Below are positions 54,826-63,653 of a DNA stretch of 64,000 nucleotides, in pieces (positions within the stretch are counted from its first letter, which is position 1; each line of letters opens with the position of its first letter). The position numbers were made by a program, and so were the translations under genes. Source of the stretch: Xanthobacteraceae bacterium (GTDB lineage: Bacteria > Pseudomonadota > Alphaproteobacteria > Rhizobiales > Xanthobacteraceae); the NCBI GenBank assembly GCA_030037895.1, contig JASHPW010000064.1, positions 42,369 through 106,368 of the forward strand, read 5' to 3'. The notes below the pieces were generated by a model, which did not search any database, was not told the origin of the DNA, and worked only from the letters and a program-made list of their open reading frames with translations.

Positions 54826-55572
54826 ATGCTGCTCGTAGTTGACAGCCTGGTAAAGCGCTTCGGCGGACTGGTCGCGACCGACAATGTGACCCTCGCCGTT
54901 CCTGCCGGCCAAATCCACGCCATCATTGGACCCAATGGCGCAGGCAAGACGACGCTGCTCAGCCAGCTTGCCGGCGAACTCCGCTCCGATGCCGGCACAA
55001 TCCACTTCGACGGCGAGGACATTACCGCCCTTCCCGCGCATATCCGCGCGGCGCGCGGCCTGGCCCGTTCGTTCCAGATCAACAGTGTTTTTAAAGATTT
55101 CACCGCGCTTGAGAACGTCGCCCTCGCCATTCAGGTGCACGAAGGACATTGCTTTCGCTTCTGGGGGCAGGTCGCCAAGGACGCCGCCCTTCAGTCGGCG
55201 GCGCTGGGTTTTCTTGCGCAGGTCAACCTCGAGGAACGCGCAAATATTATCGCCGCCAATCTGGCGTACGGCGAAAGACGCGCCCTGGAGGTCGCCATTG
55301 CCCTCGCATCGCGGCCGAAATTGCTTTTGCTCGACGAGCCAACCTCCGGCATGGGCGCCAATGAATCTGCGGAAATCGTGACGCTCCTGGCCAAGCTCAA
55401 GAGAACGCTGACTATTCTGCTGATCGAACACGATATGAATGCGGTGTTCGCGCTCGCCGACCGTATCACCGTTCTGGTTTACGGGCGCACAGTCGCCGCC
55501 GGATCGCCGGAAGAGATCCGTGCCAATACGGATGTGCGGCGGGCTTATCTGGGTGAGGATGAAGACTTCTGA
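54826..55572 (+). CDS. LIV-type ABC ATPase, LivG family (operon 2)
   Basis: A 248-residue ATPase with Walker A GPNGAGKTT (35-43), the LivG-type signature LAYGERRALEVAIAL, Walker B LLLLDEPTSGMG and switch His in LLIEHDMNAV. It shares one base with livF (TGATG), a sign of coupled translation. It energises the importer with LivF. Confidence 0.9.
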   Translation: MLLVVDSLVKRFGGLVATDNVTLAVPAGQIHAIIGPNGAGKTTLLSQLAGELRSDAGTIHFDGEDITALPAHIRAARGLARSFQINSVFKDFTALENVALAIQVHEGHCFRFWGQVAKDAALQSAALGFLAQVNLEERANIIAANLAYGERRALEVAIALASRPKLLLLDEPTSGMGANESAEIVTLLAKLKRTLTILLIEHDMNAVFALADRITVLVYGRTVAAGSPEEIRANTDVRRAYLGEDEDF

Positions 55573-56270
55573 TGCTTGAAGTAACCGATCTTCAGGCGAG
55601 TTACGGCAGCAGCCAGGTGCTGTTCGGCGTCACGTTTTCCGTCGGCGATACGGAAGTCGTGACTCTGCTCGGCCGCAACGGTATGGGCAAGACCACGGTC
55701 ATCCGATCCATCATGGGAATCTTGCCGTCGAGCGCAGGCGAGATCCGCTTCGACGGCCGGCCAATCCATCGGCTACGGCCCTATCGCATCGCCCGGCTTG
55801 GGCTGGGGTTGGTTCCGGAAGGGCGCCAGATCTTCCCAAACCTGACGGTGCGGGAAAATCTGGTCGCAACGGCCTCCGCCAACGGCGGCAAAAGCGCCTG
55901 GCCGCTCGAGCGTGTGCTCGACCTTTTCCCTCCGCTTGCGGAGCGCTCCAACAGCATGGGGCGGCTTCTCTCGGGCGGCGAGCAGCAAATGCTTGCAATC
56001 GGCCGAGCGCTGATGACCAATCCGCGGCTTCTGATCCTGGACGAAGCGACCGAGGGCCTGGCGCCCATCGTTCGCGGCGAGATTTGGCGTTGCATCGAGC
56101 GCCTAAAGCACGTCGGCCAATCGATTCTCATCGTCGACAAAAACATCAAGGCGCTCGCGCGTGTCGCCAATCGCCACTACTTCATCGAAAAGGGCCGTAT
56201 CGTCTTGTCCTGCAATTCCGACGAACTGCGCGCGCAACCCGCCCTGCGCGACCGTTATATCGGCGTATAG
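55572..56270 (+). CDS. LIV-type ABC ATPase, LivF family (operon 2)
   Basis: A 232-residue ATPase with Walker A GRNGMGKTT (34-42), signature LLSGGEQQMLAIGRAL and Walker B LLILDEATEGLAP. Where most LivF proteins have a Q- or E-loop then H-switch, this one reads IVDKNIKALARVA, so the switch histidine appears to be Lys or Asn, as in several family members. The catabolic dehydrogenase gene follows 17 bp later. Confidence 0.9.
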   Translation: MLEVTDLQASYGSSQVLFGVTFSVGDTEVVTLLGRNGMGKTTVIRSIMGILPSSAGEIRFDGRPIHRLRPYRIARLGLGLVPEGRQIFPNLTVRENLVATASANGGKSAWPLERVLDLFPPLAERSNSMGRLLSGGEQQMLAIGRALMTNPRLLILDEATEGLAPIVRGEIWRCIERLKHVGQSILIVDKNIKALARVANRHYFIEKGRIVLSCNSDELRAQPALRDRYIGV

Positions 56271-56287
56271 CCCAAAGGAGCACGTCC

Positions 56288-57217
56288 ATGACCGCTCGCT
56301 CGGAGCCCAAGAAAATCGGATTTGTCGGCCTCGGCGGCATGGGGCGTGGCATGGTCAAGAACCTGATTGAAAAAGGTCACGCGCTCCGCGTGTTCGACCG
56401 CAATACGCCGGCGATCGAATTTGCGGTAAGCCGCGGCGCGACCGCCGCAGCGAGCCCTGCCGACGCTGCGACCGGATGCGACATCCTGATGTTCTGCGTA
56501 TCCACCGCCGAAGACGTCGAGAATATTCTGCTCGGAGACGGCGGCGCGATCACGCGGCTGCCGCGCGGAGCGTTCTTCGTCGATCACACGACCAGCCGGC
56601 CGGAGACCGTGGCAAAGGTCGCAACGGCCTGTGCCGACGCCGGCATCCGCTTCGCCGACGCACCGGTCACCCGCACGCCACAGCATGCCTGGGAAGGAAA
56701 GCTCAACGTGTTGCTCGGTGCCAGCGAGGTCGACCGTTTGGCGATCGAGACGCTTTTTGCCTGCTATGCGGAGAAAGTGTTCCATGTCGGACCGGTCGGC
56801 AACGGGACACGCTTCAAGCTCATCCACAACTACATCGCGATGACCAACATCGTGACATGGTGCGAAGGGCTTGCGCTCGCCGCGAAGGAAGGTCTCGACT
56901 TGGAGATGCTTCACGCCGTTATTTCCGGCGGCGGCGCCAACAGTAACATGTTCCAGATCTACGCTCGCGGCGTGCTCGATGGCAATTTCAACATGGGCAT
57001 GAGTCTGGCGAACGCTCGCAAGGACATCCGCTATTTCGCGCGCTGGGCGGAGGCGACGGGACTGCCTGCCTATGTTGCGGAAACCGTGCACCAGTCATTC
57101 GTCCTGGCGGACGCGATGGGACACGGCAACGAAGGCTGCCACGCCGTGATCAAGCCGATGGAGTCCGTTTTGTCGGCACTCGCGCGTTCAACCGCCGACA
57201 AGACCAAGATTGCCTGA
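56288..57217 (+). CDS. NAD(P)-dependent beta-hydroxyacid dehydrogenase (3-HIBDH family)
   Basis: A 309-residue dehydrogenase with GFVGLGGMG (11-19), VDHTTSRPETV, the substrate strip FADAPVTRTPQHAWEGKLNVLLG and the catalytic Lys in GTRFKLIHNYI. It would oxidise a beta-hydroxyacid (or reduce the semialdehyde) in the island's pathway. Among close family members are 2-hydroxy-3-oxopropionate reductase and 3-hydroxyisobutyrate dehydrogenase; the substrate cannot be chosen. It lies in a run of tightly spaced genes. Confidence 0.86.
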   Translation: MTARSEPKKIGFVGLGGMGRGMVKNLIEKGHALRVFDRNTPAIEFAVSRGATAAASPADAATGCDILMFCVSTAEDVENILLGDGGAITRLPRGAFFVDHTTSRPETVAKVATACADAGIRFADAPVTRTPQHAWEGKLNVLLGASEVDRLAIETLFACYAEKVFHVGPVGNGTRFKLIHNYIAMTNIVTWCEGLALAAKEGLDLEMLHAVISGGGANSNMFQIYARGVLDGNFNMGMSLANARKDIRYFARWAEATGLPAYVAETVHQSFVLADAMGHGNEGCHAVIKPMESVLSALARSTADKTKIA

Positions 57218-57231
57218 CGCGGGTGGCACAC

Positions 57232-57933
57232 ATGTCGAACCGATTTGTTGTTCCTCCAAGCCTTCACGCGTTGCCGGTCGTAGGATCGACCGATCTTTTT
57301 GCGGTGCGGCGCATCTATTGTGTTGGCCGGAATTATCTCGACCACGTCCGCGAAATGAAGGAAGCGGACGAGCGCGACCCGCCGTTCTTCTTCCAGAAGC
57401 CCGCTGACGCCGTGGTCCAGGACGGCGCCACGATCGCCTATCCGATGGACACAGAAGATTTTCAGCACGAAATCGAGCTCGTCGTCGCCCTCAAGGGTAG
57501 CGCCCGGCGAATTTCCGTCGAGGCGGCCAATTCCCTGATTTTTGGCTATGCCGTCGGCCTGGATATGACGCGCCGCGACCGCCAGCGCGAAGCGCGCGAA
57601 CGCCGAATCGCCTGGGAGATAGGCAAGTCCTTCGACCAATCCGCGCCATGCAGCGCGATCAATCCGCTTTCTTCGACCGGCCATGTGCAAAGCGGCGCCA
57701 TTACGCTGTCGGTGAACGGCATCGAGCGCCAGCGCGGCGACATCTCTGACCTTATCTGGGACGTTGCGGAAATCATTTCGAAACTGTCGCACCAATACGA
57801 GCTGAAACCCGGCGATCTGATCTTCACCGGAACACCGGCCGGCGTCGGTGCGGTGCATCCCGGTGACAGGCTGGACGGCTCGATCAACGGAGTCGGGCGA
57901 CTGACGATTACTATTAGCTCGCAGGAGACATGA
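57232..57933 (+). CDS. Fumarylacetoacetate-hydrolase-family enzyme
   Basis: A 233-residue FAH-family protein. It has CVGRNYLDHVREMKEADERDPPFFFQKPADAVV and the metal-binding FQHEIELVVAL with GYAVGLDMTRRDRQ. The size and motifs fit fumarylpyruvate hydrolase (gentisate route) or acylpyruvate hydrolases, so a C-C bond or dehydration step on a ring-fission product is likely. I choose the ATG at 57232; a GTG at 57223 is also in frame. The next gene starts 1 bp after its stop. Confidence 0.86.
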   Translation: MSNRFVVPPSLHALPVVGSTDLFAVRRIYCVGRNYLDHVREMKEADERDPPFFFQKPADAVVQDGATIAYPMDTEDFQHEIELVVALKGSARRISVEAANSLIFGYAVGLDMTRRDRQREARERRIAWEIGKSFDQSAPCSAINPLSSTGHVQSGAITLSVNGIERQRGDISDLIWDVAEIISKLSHQYELKPGDLIFTGTPAGVGAVHPGDRLDGSINGVGRLTITISSQET

Positions 57934-57934
57934 C

Positions 57935-58831
57935 GTGCTGCCGACTGAACGCCTCAATTTCTCGCCCATTTCACAACGCAAACCGCTTGTGCTGCCCGGT
58001 AACGCGCGGGTCGTCGTGTGGATCATCGTCAATGTCGAAGAGTGGAATCCGAGGGAAACAATGCCACGAACGGTGCTCACGCCGCCGGCCGGCGGCTCGC
58101 CGATGCCGGACATTCCCAACTGGGCGTGGCACGAATACGGAAACCGCGTCGGTTTCTGGCGGTTTCTGGATATCTTCGACGCGCTCAATCTACCCGCCGC
58201 CATGGCAATCAACGGCTCGGCGATCCGCAGCTATGAGGCGATCTCCCGCGCCGCGATCGAGCGCCACTGGGAATTTATCGGCCACGGCTTTTCGCAGAAG
58301 AACATGCAGAAAGTCGCGAACGAGCGGGAGGACATCATCAAAACGCGGCAGAGCATCCTTGAGTTCACCGGCCAGCCTCCCCGCGGCTGGCTTGGTCCCG
58401 GACTGACCGAAACTTTGGAGACGCCAGACCTGCTCGTCGAGGAAAAATTCGACTACGTCTGCGACTGGGTGCTTGACGATCAGCCGGTGTGGCTGAAGAC
58501 GCGCACCAAGCCGATCCTGAACGTTCCGTACACGCAGGAATGTAATGACGTTGCAATGATGCTGATTCAGCATCACACTGCCAATGAGTATCGCAACCGG
58601 GCTATCGATCAGTTCAATCAGATCTATGCCGACGCCGCGGTTTCAGCCCGCATCATGGCGCTCGTCGTGCATCCATACATCATGGGCGTCCCGCATCGGG
58701 TGCGCTACTTCCGGGAAGCTCTCGAACACATCAAAAACCATCCCGATGTGCTGTTCTGGACCGGCGAGAAAATTTACGATTGGTTCGTGAGTGGCAATCC
58801 AGCGGAAAAACAAGCCTCGAACGCCTCTTGA
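57935..58831 (+). CDS. Polysaccharide deacetylase-family enzyme (PuuE/allantoinase-like)
   Basis: A 298-residue NodB-fold protein starting at GTG (LPTERLNFSPISQRKPLVL). The metal-binding motif positions read VNVEEWNP, then FIGHGFSQKNM, then HPYIMGVPHRVRYF. The subgroup includes cyclic-amide hydrolases such as the PuuE-type allantoinase as well as chitooligosaccharide deacetylases. In this context an amide or cyclic-ureide hydrolysis of an N-heterocycle is more likely than a polysaccharide role. The near-zero spacing from the FAH gene points to coupling. Confidence 0.8.
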   Translation: MLPTERLNFSPISQRKPLVLPGNARVVVWIIVNVEEWNPRETMPRTVLTPPAGGSPMPDIPNWAWHEYGNRVGFWRFLDIFDALNLPAAMAINGSAIRSYEAISRAAIERHWEFIGHGFSQKNMQKVANEREDIIKTRQSILEFTGQPPRGWLGPGLTETLETPDLLVEEKFDYVCDWVLDDQPVWLKTRTKPILNVPYTQECNDVAMMLIQHHTANEYRNRAIDQFNQIYADAAVSARIMALVVHPYIMGVPHRVRYFREALEHIKNHPDVLFWTGEKIYDWFVSGNPAEKQASNAS

Positions 58832-58843
58832 ACGCGACGCGCC

Positions 58844-59809
58844 ATGCCTGATCCGCAACCCGCTGCGCCAGTGGTGAGAGTAAGCGTCTTCCCCGGTGGA
58901 TTCAATTGGGGCCTTTACGTCGGCGTCGACAAAGGATTCTTCGCAAAGCAAAGCATCAACATCGAGGTCCTCGGTACGCCCAACTCCGTCACGCAAATGA
59001 CGGATTTCGCCGAAGGCAAATTCGACATCGCGATGACGGCCGTGGACAACATCGTCGCCTATCGCGAGGGACAAGGTGAAGCGCCGATCGGCGCCCAGCC
59101 GGAATTCTTTGCCTTTATGGGAAGCGACAGCGGTTTTCTTAGTCTCGTTGCCGCGCCGGAAATTTCGGAAATTGCGGATCTTTCCGGCAAAATCTTGGCC
59201 GTCGACGCGCTGACAACCGGCTACGCATTCGTACTTTACGAGATATTGCGGCGCAATGGCCTCGAGCGAGGTGCCTACCAGTTGCGCCGCGTCGGCGGGA
59301 TGATCCAGCGGATGAACAGCCTTCTGCTGGGCAACGAATCGGCCACGCTTCTTTCCGCCCCTTACAATCTGATCGCCAAATCCCGAGGACAGAAGCAGTT
59401 GGTCACATCAGCAGACGCGCTGGGCCCTTATCAGGGCAATGTCGGCGCCGCCAAACGATCATGGGCTGAAAAGAACGCAGACAAGATCACCGGCTATATT
59501 CGGGGATACCGCAACGCCATTCAATGGCTCTACGCGCCGGAGAACCGCGCTGAGGCAATCGACCTGTTGGTGAAAAACGCACCGGGAATGTCGAAGGATC
59601 TTGCCGAAGCAAGTTATCCAGAACTGCTGGCGCCGGTCGGGGGCTTCTTTCGAGATTGTATGATCGATGTAACAGGGCTTCGCTGCGTGCTCGAATTACG
59701 CAGTCGCTACGCCGAGCGCAGGAAGGAACTGCTCGATCCCGAGAAATATTATGATTTGAGTTTTTACAAAAATGCCGTCGCGGCATCCGCTATTGGCCCT
59801 TATCGATGA
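58844..59809 (+). CDS. Orphan NMT1/SsuA-type ABC binding protein without a signal peptide
   Basis: A 321-residue binding-protein-fold polypeptide of the NMT1/TauA class (VVRVSVFPGGFNWGLYVGVDKGFFAKQSINIEV). No permease or ATPase of this type is nearby, and the N terminus (MPDPQPAAPVV) is not a signal peptide. It may be cytosolic, or its start is wrong. It could be a ligand-binding helper for the pathway, or a relic. It is the last gene of the long operon, 12 bp after the deacetylase. Confidence 0.78.
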   Translation: MPDPQPAAPVVRVSVFPGGFNWGLYVGVDKGFFAKQSINIEVLGTPNSVTQMTDFAEGKFDIAMTAVDNIVAYREGQGEAPIGAQPEFFAFMGSDSGFLSLVAAPEISEIADLSGKILAVDALTTGYAFVLYEILRRNGLERGAYQLRRVGGMIQRMNSLLLGNESATLLSAPYNLIAKSRGQKQLVTSADALGPYQGNVGAAKRSWAEKNADKITGYIRGYRNAIQWLYAPENRAEAIDLLVKNAPGMSKDLAEASYPELLAPVGGFFRDCMIDVTGLRCVLELRSRYAERRKELLDPEKYYDLSFYKNAVAASAIGPYR

Positions 59810-59971
59810 AGAGCCGCTCGTGAATGAAGCGTTTTCAACGGGCATACGCTCACTCGCGTCCGTGAGTGCGAATCGCCAAGCCGTTCGTCTGAACCAAGTC
59901 CCGGGTCTACCAAAAGCGTCTCAAAGCCCGTTTCGCGCATCAATGATCCGGGTACCAAAGCAATCATTGAA

Positions 59972-61186
59972 TTACGAGACGTGGTGTGAATCGAAGTCGG
60001 GCAGGACCAGGGCCTCGTAAGCTCTGCGTGTCGGCCCCAGCACACCGAGACGGCTGAAGAGAGGCGCCAGTCGGATCATGCTGTTGCGGGCCCAGAGCGC
60101 CAGGGAGCTGCCCGGCGCCACCATGGTCGACCCGTCTTTCACGAGTCTTTGGTTCGCCGCCACATAGGGACGCGTGGCGGCTTCATAGGTTTTAAACGCC
60201 ACCGCGGGTTCGGCGTGGGTCGCCAGCGAGCCCGCCATCATGTAGGCGCCGACCAGGGCCATGCTGGTGCCTTGGCCGGTGAAGAACGAGGGGCCGAAGG
60301 CGGCGTCCCCCAGCACAGCCACCCTGCCCGCTGACCACGCCGGCATGCGAATCTGCATCGTGGCGTCGAAATAGAAGTCCTCAGCGTCCTGCATCGCTGC
60401 GATCATTCCGGGAACCTGCCAGCCGTCGTCCGCAAAGGCGCGTGCAATGGAGTCCCGCTGTCGCTGCGGGTTGTCGATCTCTTCCGGCGAGAGCGGCGGG
60501 CGCCGGTGCGCGAAAAGACCGTAAAGTGTCGGTCCATCGCTCGTCGAATAGAGCGCGGCGGCTTTGCCCGGCTTGTTGTAGACCACAGCCTCTCGACGCA
60601 ATCCATACGCGTTCGGGAGTGCGAAGACGGCAAAGCAGTAGCCCAAATAGCGGCTGAAGCTCACCTCGGGCCCAAATACCAGCGCGCGCGTCGTCGAATG
60701 CAGACCCTCGCCGGACACAACCAGATCAAACCGTTCTCGTGCGCCGCTCCTAAAACCAACGTCGACCCCGTTTGGTCCGTCGCCAAGCGAGATGATCGCG
60801 TCGCCGAAGCGATGCTTCACTTGTGAGCCGATGAGCTCGAAGAGCTTCGAAGTCAACGCACCCCGCGCCAGCTCGACATGCCGGTCGCCTCCGCCAAGCG
60901 CCAAGTCTTCAAGATTGACGCGGGCAACTTGCCGGCCTTGCGCATTCACGAATGTGACTCGGCGCGTGGCCACATGCTCGGCCCGGACAGCAGGCAGGAT
61001 TCCCATCCGGTCTATGACATCGATGGCCGTACCACGGATGTCGATCGCATAACCGCCGGTACGGATGGTTGGGGCGCGCTCGACGAGCGTCACGTCGAAA
61101 CCGTACCTGACCAGCCAGTAGGCCAGGGCTGGGCCGGCAATGCTCGCACCCGTCACGAGGACAGTTCCAGCGCGTCCGCGGTTCAC
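59972..61186 (-). CDS. FAD-dependent monooxygenase (PHBH/TetX-like)
   Basis: A 404-residue flavoprotein hydroxylase. The Rossmann motif is VTGASIAGPALAYWLVRYG, the FAD region has GLHSTTRALVFGPE, and FAD-binding GDAAFGPSFFTGQGTSMALVGAY is complete. Family members hydroxylate aromatics or antibiotics with NAD(P)H. It is leftward and separated from the catabolic island by 162 bp, so a role in the same pathway is uncertain. Right-hand neighbours include gene debris. Confidence 0.87.
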   Translation of the reverse strand: MNRGRAGTVLVTGASIAGPALAYWLVRYGFDVTLVERAPTIRTGGYAIDIRGTAIDVIDRMGILPAVRAEHVATRRVTFVNAQGRQVARVNLEDLALGGGDRHVELARGALTSKLFELIGSQVKHRFGDAIISLGDGPNGVDVGFRSGARERFDLVVSGEGLHSTTRALVFGPEVSFSRYLGYCFAVFALPNAYGLRREAVVYNKPGKAAALYSTSDGPTLYGLFAHRRPPLSPEEIDNPQRQRDSIARAFADDGWQVPGMIAAMQDAEDFYFDATMQIRMPAWSAGRVAVLGDAAFGPSFFTGQGTSMALVGAYMMAGSLATHAEPAVAFKTYEAATRPYVAANQRLVKDGSTMVAPGSSLALWARNSMIRLAPLFSRLGVLGPTRRAYEALVLPDFDSHHVS

Positions 61187-61323
61187 GACAAGCCGTTTAG
61201 CGGACGCGCCGCCAGAAGACCAGCAACTGGCCCTCGACCATCCGACGCAATGCAGCCGCCCGGTACTCGCTTGCGCCTAGCCTTCAACGGACCATCAATC
61301 GGCCGTCCTGGTTGGCGATGAGG

Positions 61324-61593
61324 TCAAAAACCCAGGCCATCCAACCGAGCGCACCGCATGGCCACCGTGTAACTAGCCCACGTCAGTCCGGTGCACAGGA
61401 ACAGCATGTGGCCAATATTCTGCCTGGTGCCGATGGTTCCGCCGCAAGCCCGGACGATACCGATGGCGCCGCGTACAATCAGGATGAGGCCGCCGACCTT
61501 CTGCGGCGTGAACGCTTCTTTCAGCAGCGCCGCCGCCAACATTGCGACCATCAGCGGCTCAGCTTGGAAAAATGAGGCACGTCGTCGTGCCAT
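61324..61593 (-). pseudogene. Fragment of an EamA/DMT-type transporter
   Basis: A stretch of 89 codons reads as an EamA repeat junction: FFQAEPLMVAMLAAALLKEAFTPQ, then GLILIVRGAIGIV, then GHMLFLCTGLTWASYTVAMRCARL. A complete protein would have ten helices and ~290 residues. No start codon belongs to it, and its 5' part overlaps the 3' end of the thioesterase gene. It is therefore a remnant, not a gene. It is truncated at both sides, consistent with decay after a rearrangement near the tRNA. Confidence 0.6.
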
Positions 61594-62029
61594 GAGCGAG
61601 CAATCGGCCCTTAGCGTCGGTGACGCGACCTTCTGCCGTGCCGACGCGACGGCCGCAGTTGAGGACTTCGCCCTCGGCCCTGATCTGGCCTGTCTCCAGC
61701 GTGATGGCTCGGACGAGCGAAATCTTGAACTCAAGCGTTGTGCTCGCAACACCTTTTTCGAGCGTCGATTGGACGGCCAGGCCCATGCAGCTATCGAGAA
61801 GAGTCGCCGTGAGGCCGCCGTGCACCGTGCCCCATGGATTAAGGTGAGCGCCCGTTGGATCGAGCGTGACGACGACGCGACCGCTTTCGGCCTCCACCAC
61901 ATCATAGCCCAAGGTCTGTGCGATCGTGTTGAGGGGCAGCGCTCCGTTAGCAAGCCCTTTGACAAACTCTAAGCCGCTCATTGCCTTCTGTTGCTCGGGA
62001 CTGACCGTTCCGTAGGTCTTGGCGGCCAC
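61559..62029 (-). CDS. PaaI-type hotdog thioesterase
   Basis: A 156-residue hotdog-fold thioesterase. It has GLANGALPLNTIAQTLGYDVVEAE, the active-site NPWGTVHGGLTATLLDSCMGLAVQS and LRAEGEVLNCGRRVGTAEG-like sequence near 115-135. It would hydrolyse acyl- or aromatic-CoA thioesters. The 3' end overlaps the transporter fragment by 35 bp, a sign of rearranged ends. Start ATG at 62027-62029 is well placed. Confidence 0.85.
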   Translation of the reverse strand: MAAKTYGTVSPEQQKAMSGLEFVKGLANGALPLNTIAQTLGYDVVEAESGRVVVTLDPTGAHLNPWGTVHGGLTATLLDSCMGLAVQSTLEKGVASTTLEFKISLVRAITLETGQIRAEGEVLNCGRRVGTAEGRVTDAKGRLLAHGTTTCLIFPS

Positions 62030-62340
62030 GTTTCACCTTTCGGCTCTCTAGCTTTGACAATGCTAAGGATAAAGGTGACAGCGAGAGCCACCCGAAAGCT
62101 GCTCGCGGGCTGCGGGCCCTCTTCGTTGTGGCCCATCGCGTCGCTCGGGGGGCTGCAAGATTATGTCTGAAATTGAGGGATGAACGGATGTAACTCGGAC
62201 GTCGCGTTTCGGCGACCATTCCCTCGGCGGACACAGAGCGCGTGCACCATCAGCCTTCCGTGACGATGGTTAAAATATGTCGGCAATGACTGTCGTCACT
62301 GCCGCCAAAATACCAGCCAAGTCATTGATTTATTTATTGG
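62030..62340. other. Intergenic stretch upstream of the thioesterase and downstream of the tRNA
   Basis: I see no supported gene in these 311 bp. A leftward frame (61947-62234) overlaps the thioesterase and has no family features. The only structure is the inverted repeat at 62281-62304. Confidence 0.5.
62269..62304 (-). terminator. Candidate terminator of the tRNA transcript
   Basis: On the leftward strand CGGCAGTGAC (62295-62304) and GTCATTGCCG (62281-62290) pair at 9 of 10 positions around a GACA loop. ACATATTTTA follows. It starts about 34 bp beyond the encoded CCA of the tRNA. The T-run is broken, so the strength is uncertain. Confidence 0.5.
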
Positions 62341-62413
62341 TGGGCCCGGGAGGACTCGAACCTCCAACCAAGCGGTTATGAGCCGCTGGCTCTGACCATT
62401 GAGCTACGGGCCC
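62338..62413 (-). tRNA. tRNA with CAU anticodon (Met or Ile2)
   Basis: On the leftward strand the 76 nt start GGGCCCGTAGCTCAATGG and end with an encoded CCA. The acceptor stem GGGCCCG/CGGGCCC is perfect, the anticodon loop is CTCATAA, and the T arm is GGAGGTTCGAGTCCTCC. A CAU anticodon means elongator Met, or Ile2 after lysidine modification. The start and the acceptor do not match initiator fMet. The PAS-gene frame runs into its 5' end. Confidence 0.93.
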
Positions 62414-62520
62414 GCGCCTTTCGGCCGTTGTGAAGCCGTAAGGCGAAATCGGCAGCGCTGCCGGCGACTCCTCGACGAGGCATTATAAGTGAGTTTTGCC
62501 CGCGCGCGAACGGTTGCACC

Positions 62521-62972
62521 TCAGCCCGGCGCGCGCTCGCGCAGTTGCTGCGCAGCGCCTTCATTTCCTCAAAGCGCGCGGTGGCGTCCCGCATGACTGC
62601 CACGATGTGCGATATTCGGCCGTCGCCATCCTTGAGCGCGACGACCGTAAACTCGATCGACAATTGGGAACCATCCTTCCGGAGCCCGGGGACCGAAAGA
62701 AGGTGGCCTTCCGGATAGCGGCTTCGGCCGGTGCTCATCATCTTGTGGAAGGCTTCCCAATGCCGGGCCTGCAATCGTTCCGGAATGATGATGTCGAGCG
62801 ATTGGCCGACGGCTTCCGTGGCGACGAATCCGAAGATGCGTACGGCCCCTGGATTCCACAGGCGGATGATGCCCGCGCGGTCGCAAACGACGACGGCGTC
62901 GTTGGCGGCGTCCAGAATGCCGCTTGCTACGCGCGTGCGCAGTTCGTCGGCTTCAGAAGACACGGGCGCCAC
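62521..62972 (-). CDS. PAS-domain protein, apparent frameshift near the C terminus
   Basis: A PAS domain protein starting at GTG (62970-62972). It has ANDAVVVCDRAGIIRLWNPGAVRIFG, LDIIIPERLQARHWEAFHKMM and RKDGSQLSIEFTVVALKDGDGRI. In the current frame it loses sense after KALR and runs on into the tRNA at 62413. Shifting one base at KALR gives QQLRERAPG and a stop at 62521-62523, the family-like ending. One base is missing in a GC-rich run (about 62550): true mutation or sequencing error. It probably senses redox or ligand; no output domain is attached. Confidence 0.7.
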
Positions 62973-62987
62973 CGTACGTGCAAAGGA

Positions 62988-63653
62988 CTATCCCTTGCGG
63001 CTCAACAAAAACACCGCCTGCTCGCCGAACAGGTTCCAGAACCACCACGGCATTTTCAGCCGCATGCGCCGGCCCCAGGCGTTGAGCGCCACCGCCCTTT
63101 CCATCTTGGCGCCGATGGCGTCGCAAAGGAGGCGGAAATCCTTGATGCTGCAGAAGTGGATGTTCGGCGTCTCGTACCAGGCATAGGGCAGATTGTCGGT
63201 GAACGGCATGTGGCCGCCGAAGAAGAGCTGCAGCCGGATGTTCCAGTGACCGAAATTCGGGAACGAGACGATGGCATGGCGGCCGATGCGCAGCATGTGC
63301 TCGAGCACGACGCGCGGTTGCCGCGTCGCCTGCAGCGTCTGCGAGAGGACGACGAAATCGAAAGCGTCGTCGGGATAGTCCGCGAGGTCGGTGTCGGCGT
63401 CGCCCTGGACCACGGCGAGGCCCTTGGCCACGCATTCGTTCACGCCCTCGCGCGACAGCTCGATGCCGCGGCCGTCGACGCCGCGCGTCTCCAAAAGCCG
63501 CAGCAGCTCGCCGTCGCCGCAGCCGACGTCGAGCACGCGCGCGCCGCGCTCGACCATATCGGCGACGACGAGCAGATCGACGCGCGCGCCGCCCGGCACG
63601 CGCGCCGCTTCGGCCATGGTGAGGTCGTGCTTGAGCCGCGTGAGCATGGTCAC
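62988..63653 (-). CDS. metW: Methionine biosynthesis protein MetW
   Basis: A 221-residue methyltransferase-fold protein with [26 protein letters not shown], then [22 protein letters not shown] and [36 protein letters not shown], the MetW hallmark. It acts with MetX in making O-acylhomoserine in alphaproteobacteria. The GTG start at 63651-63653 overlaps the metX stop (GTGA), while ATG at 63647 is an alternative. The overlap argues for coupled expression and a MetX-MetW complex. Confidence 0.92.
   Translation of the reverse strand: MTMLTRLKHDLTMAEAARVPGGARVDLLVVADMVERGARVLDVGCGDGELLRLLETRGVDGRGIELSREGVNECVAKGLAVVQGDADTDLADYPDDAFDFVVLSQTLQATRQPRVVLEHMLRIGRHAIVSFPNFGHWNIRLQLFFGGHMPFTDNLPYAWYETPNIHFCSIKDFRLLCDAIGAKMERAVALNAWGRRMRLKMPWWFWNLFGEQAVFLLSRKG

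Noticed and set aside
61947..62234. Leftward 95-codon open frame upstream of the thioesterase
   Set aside because: It overlaps the thioesterase start, is Arg-rich and has no family resemblance.
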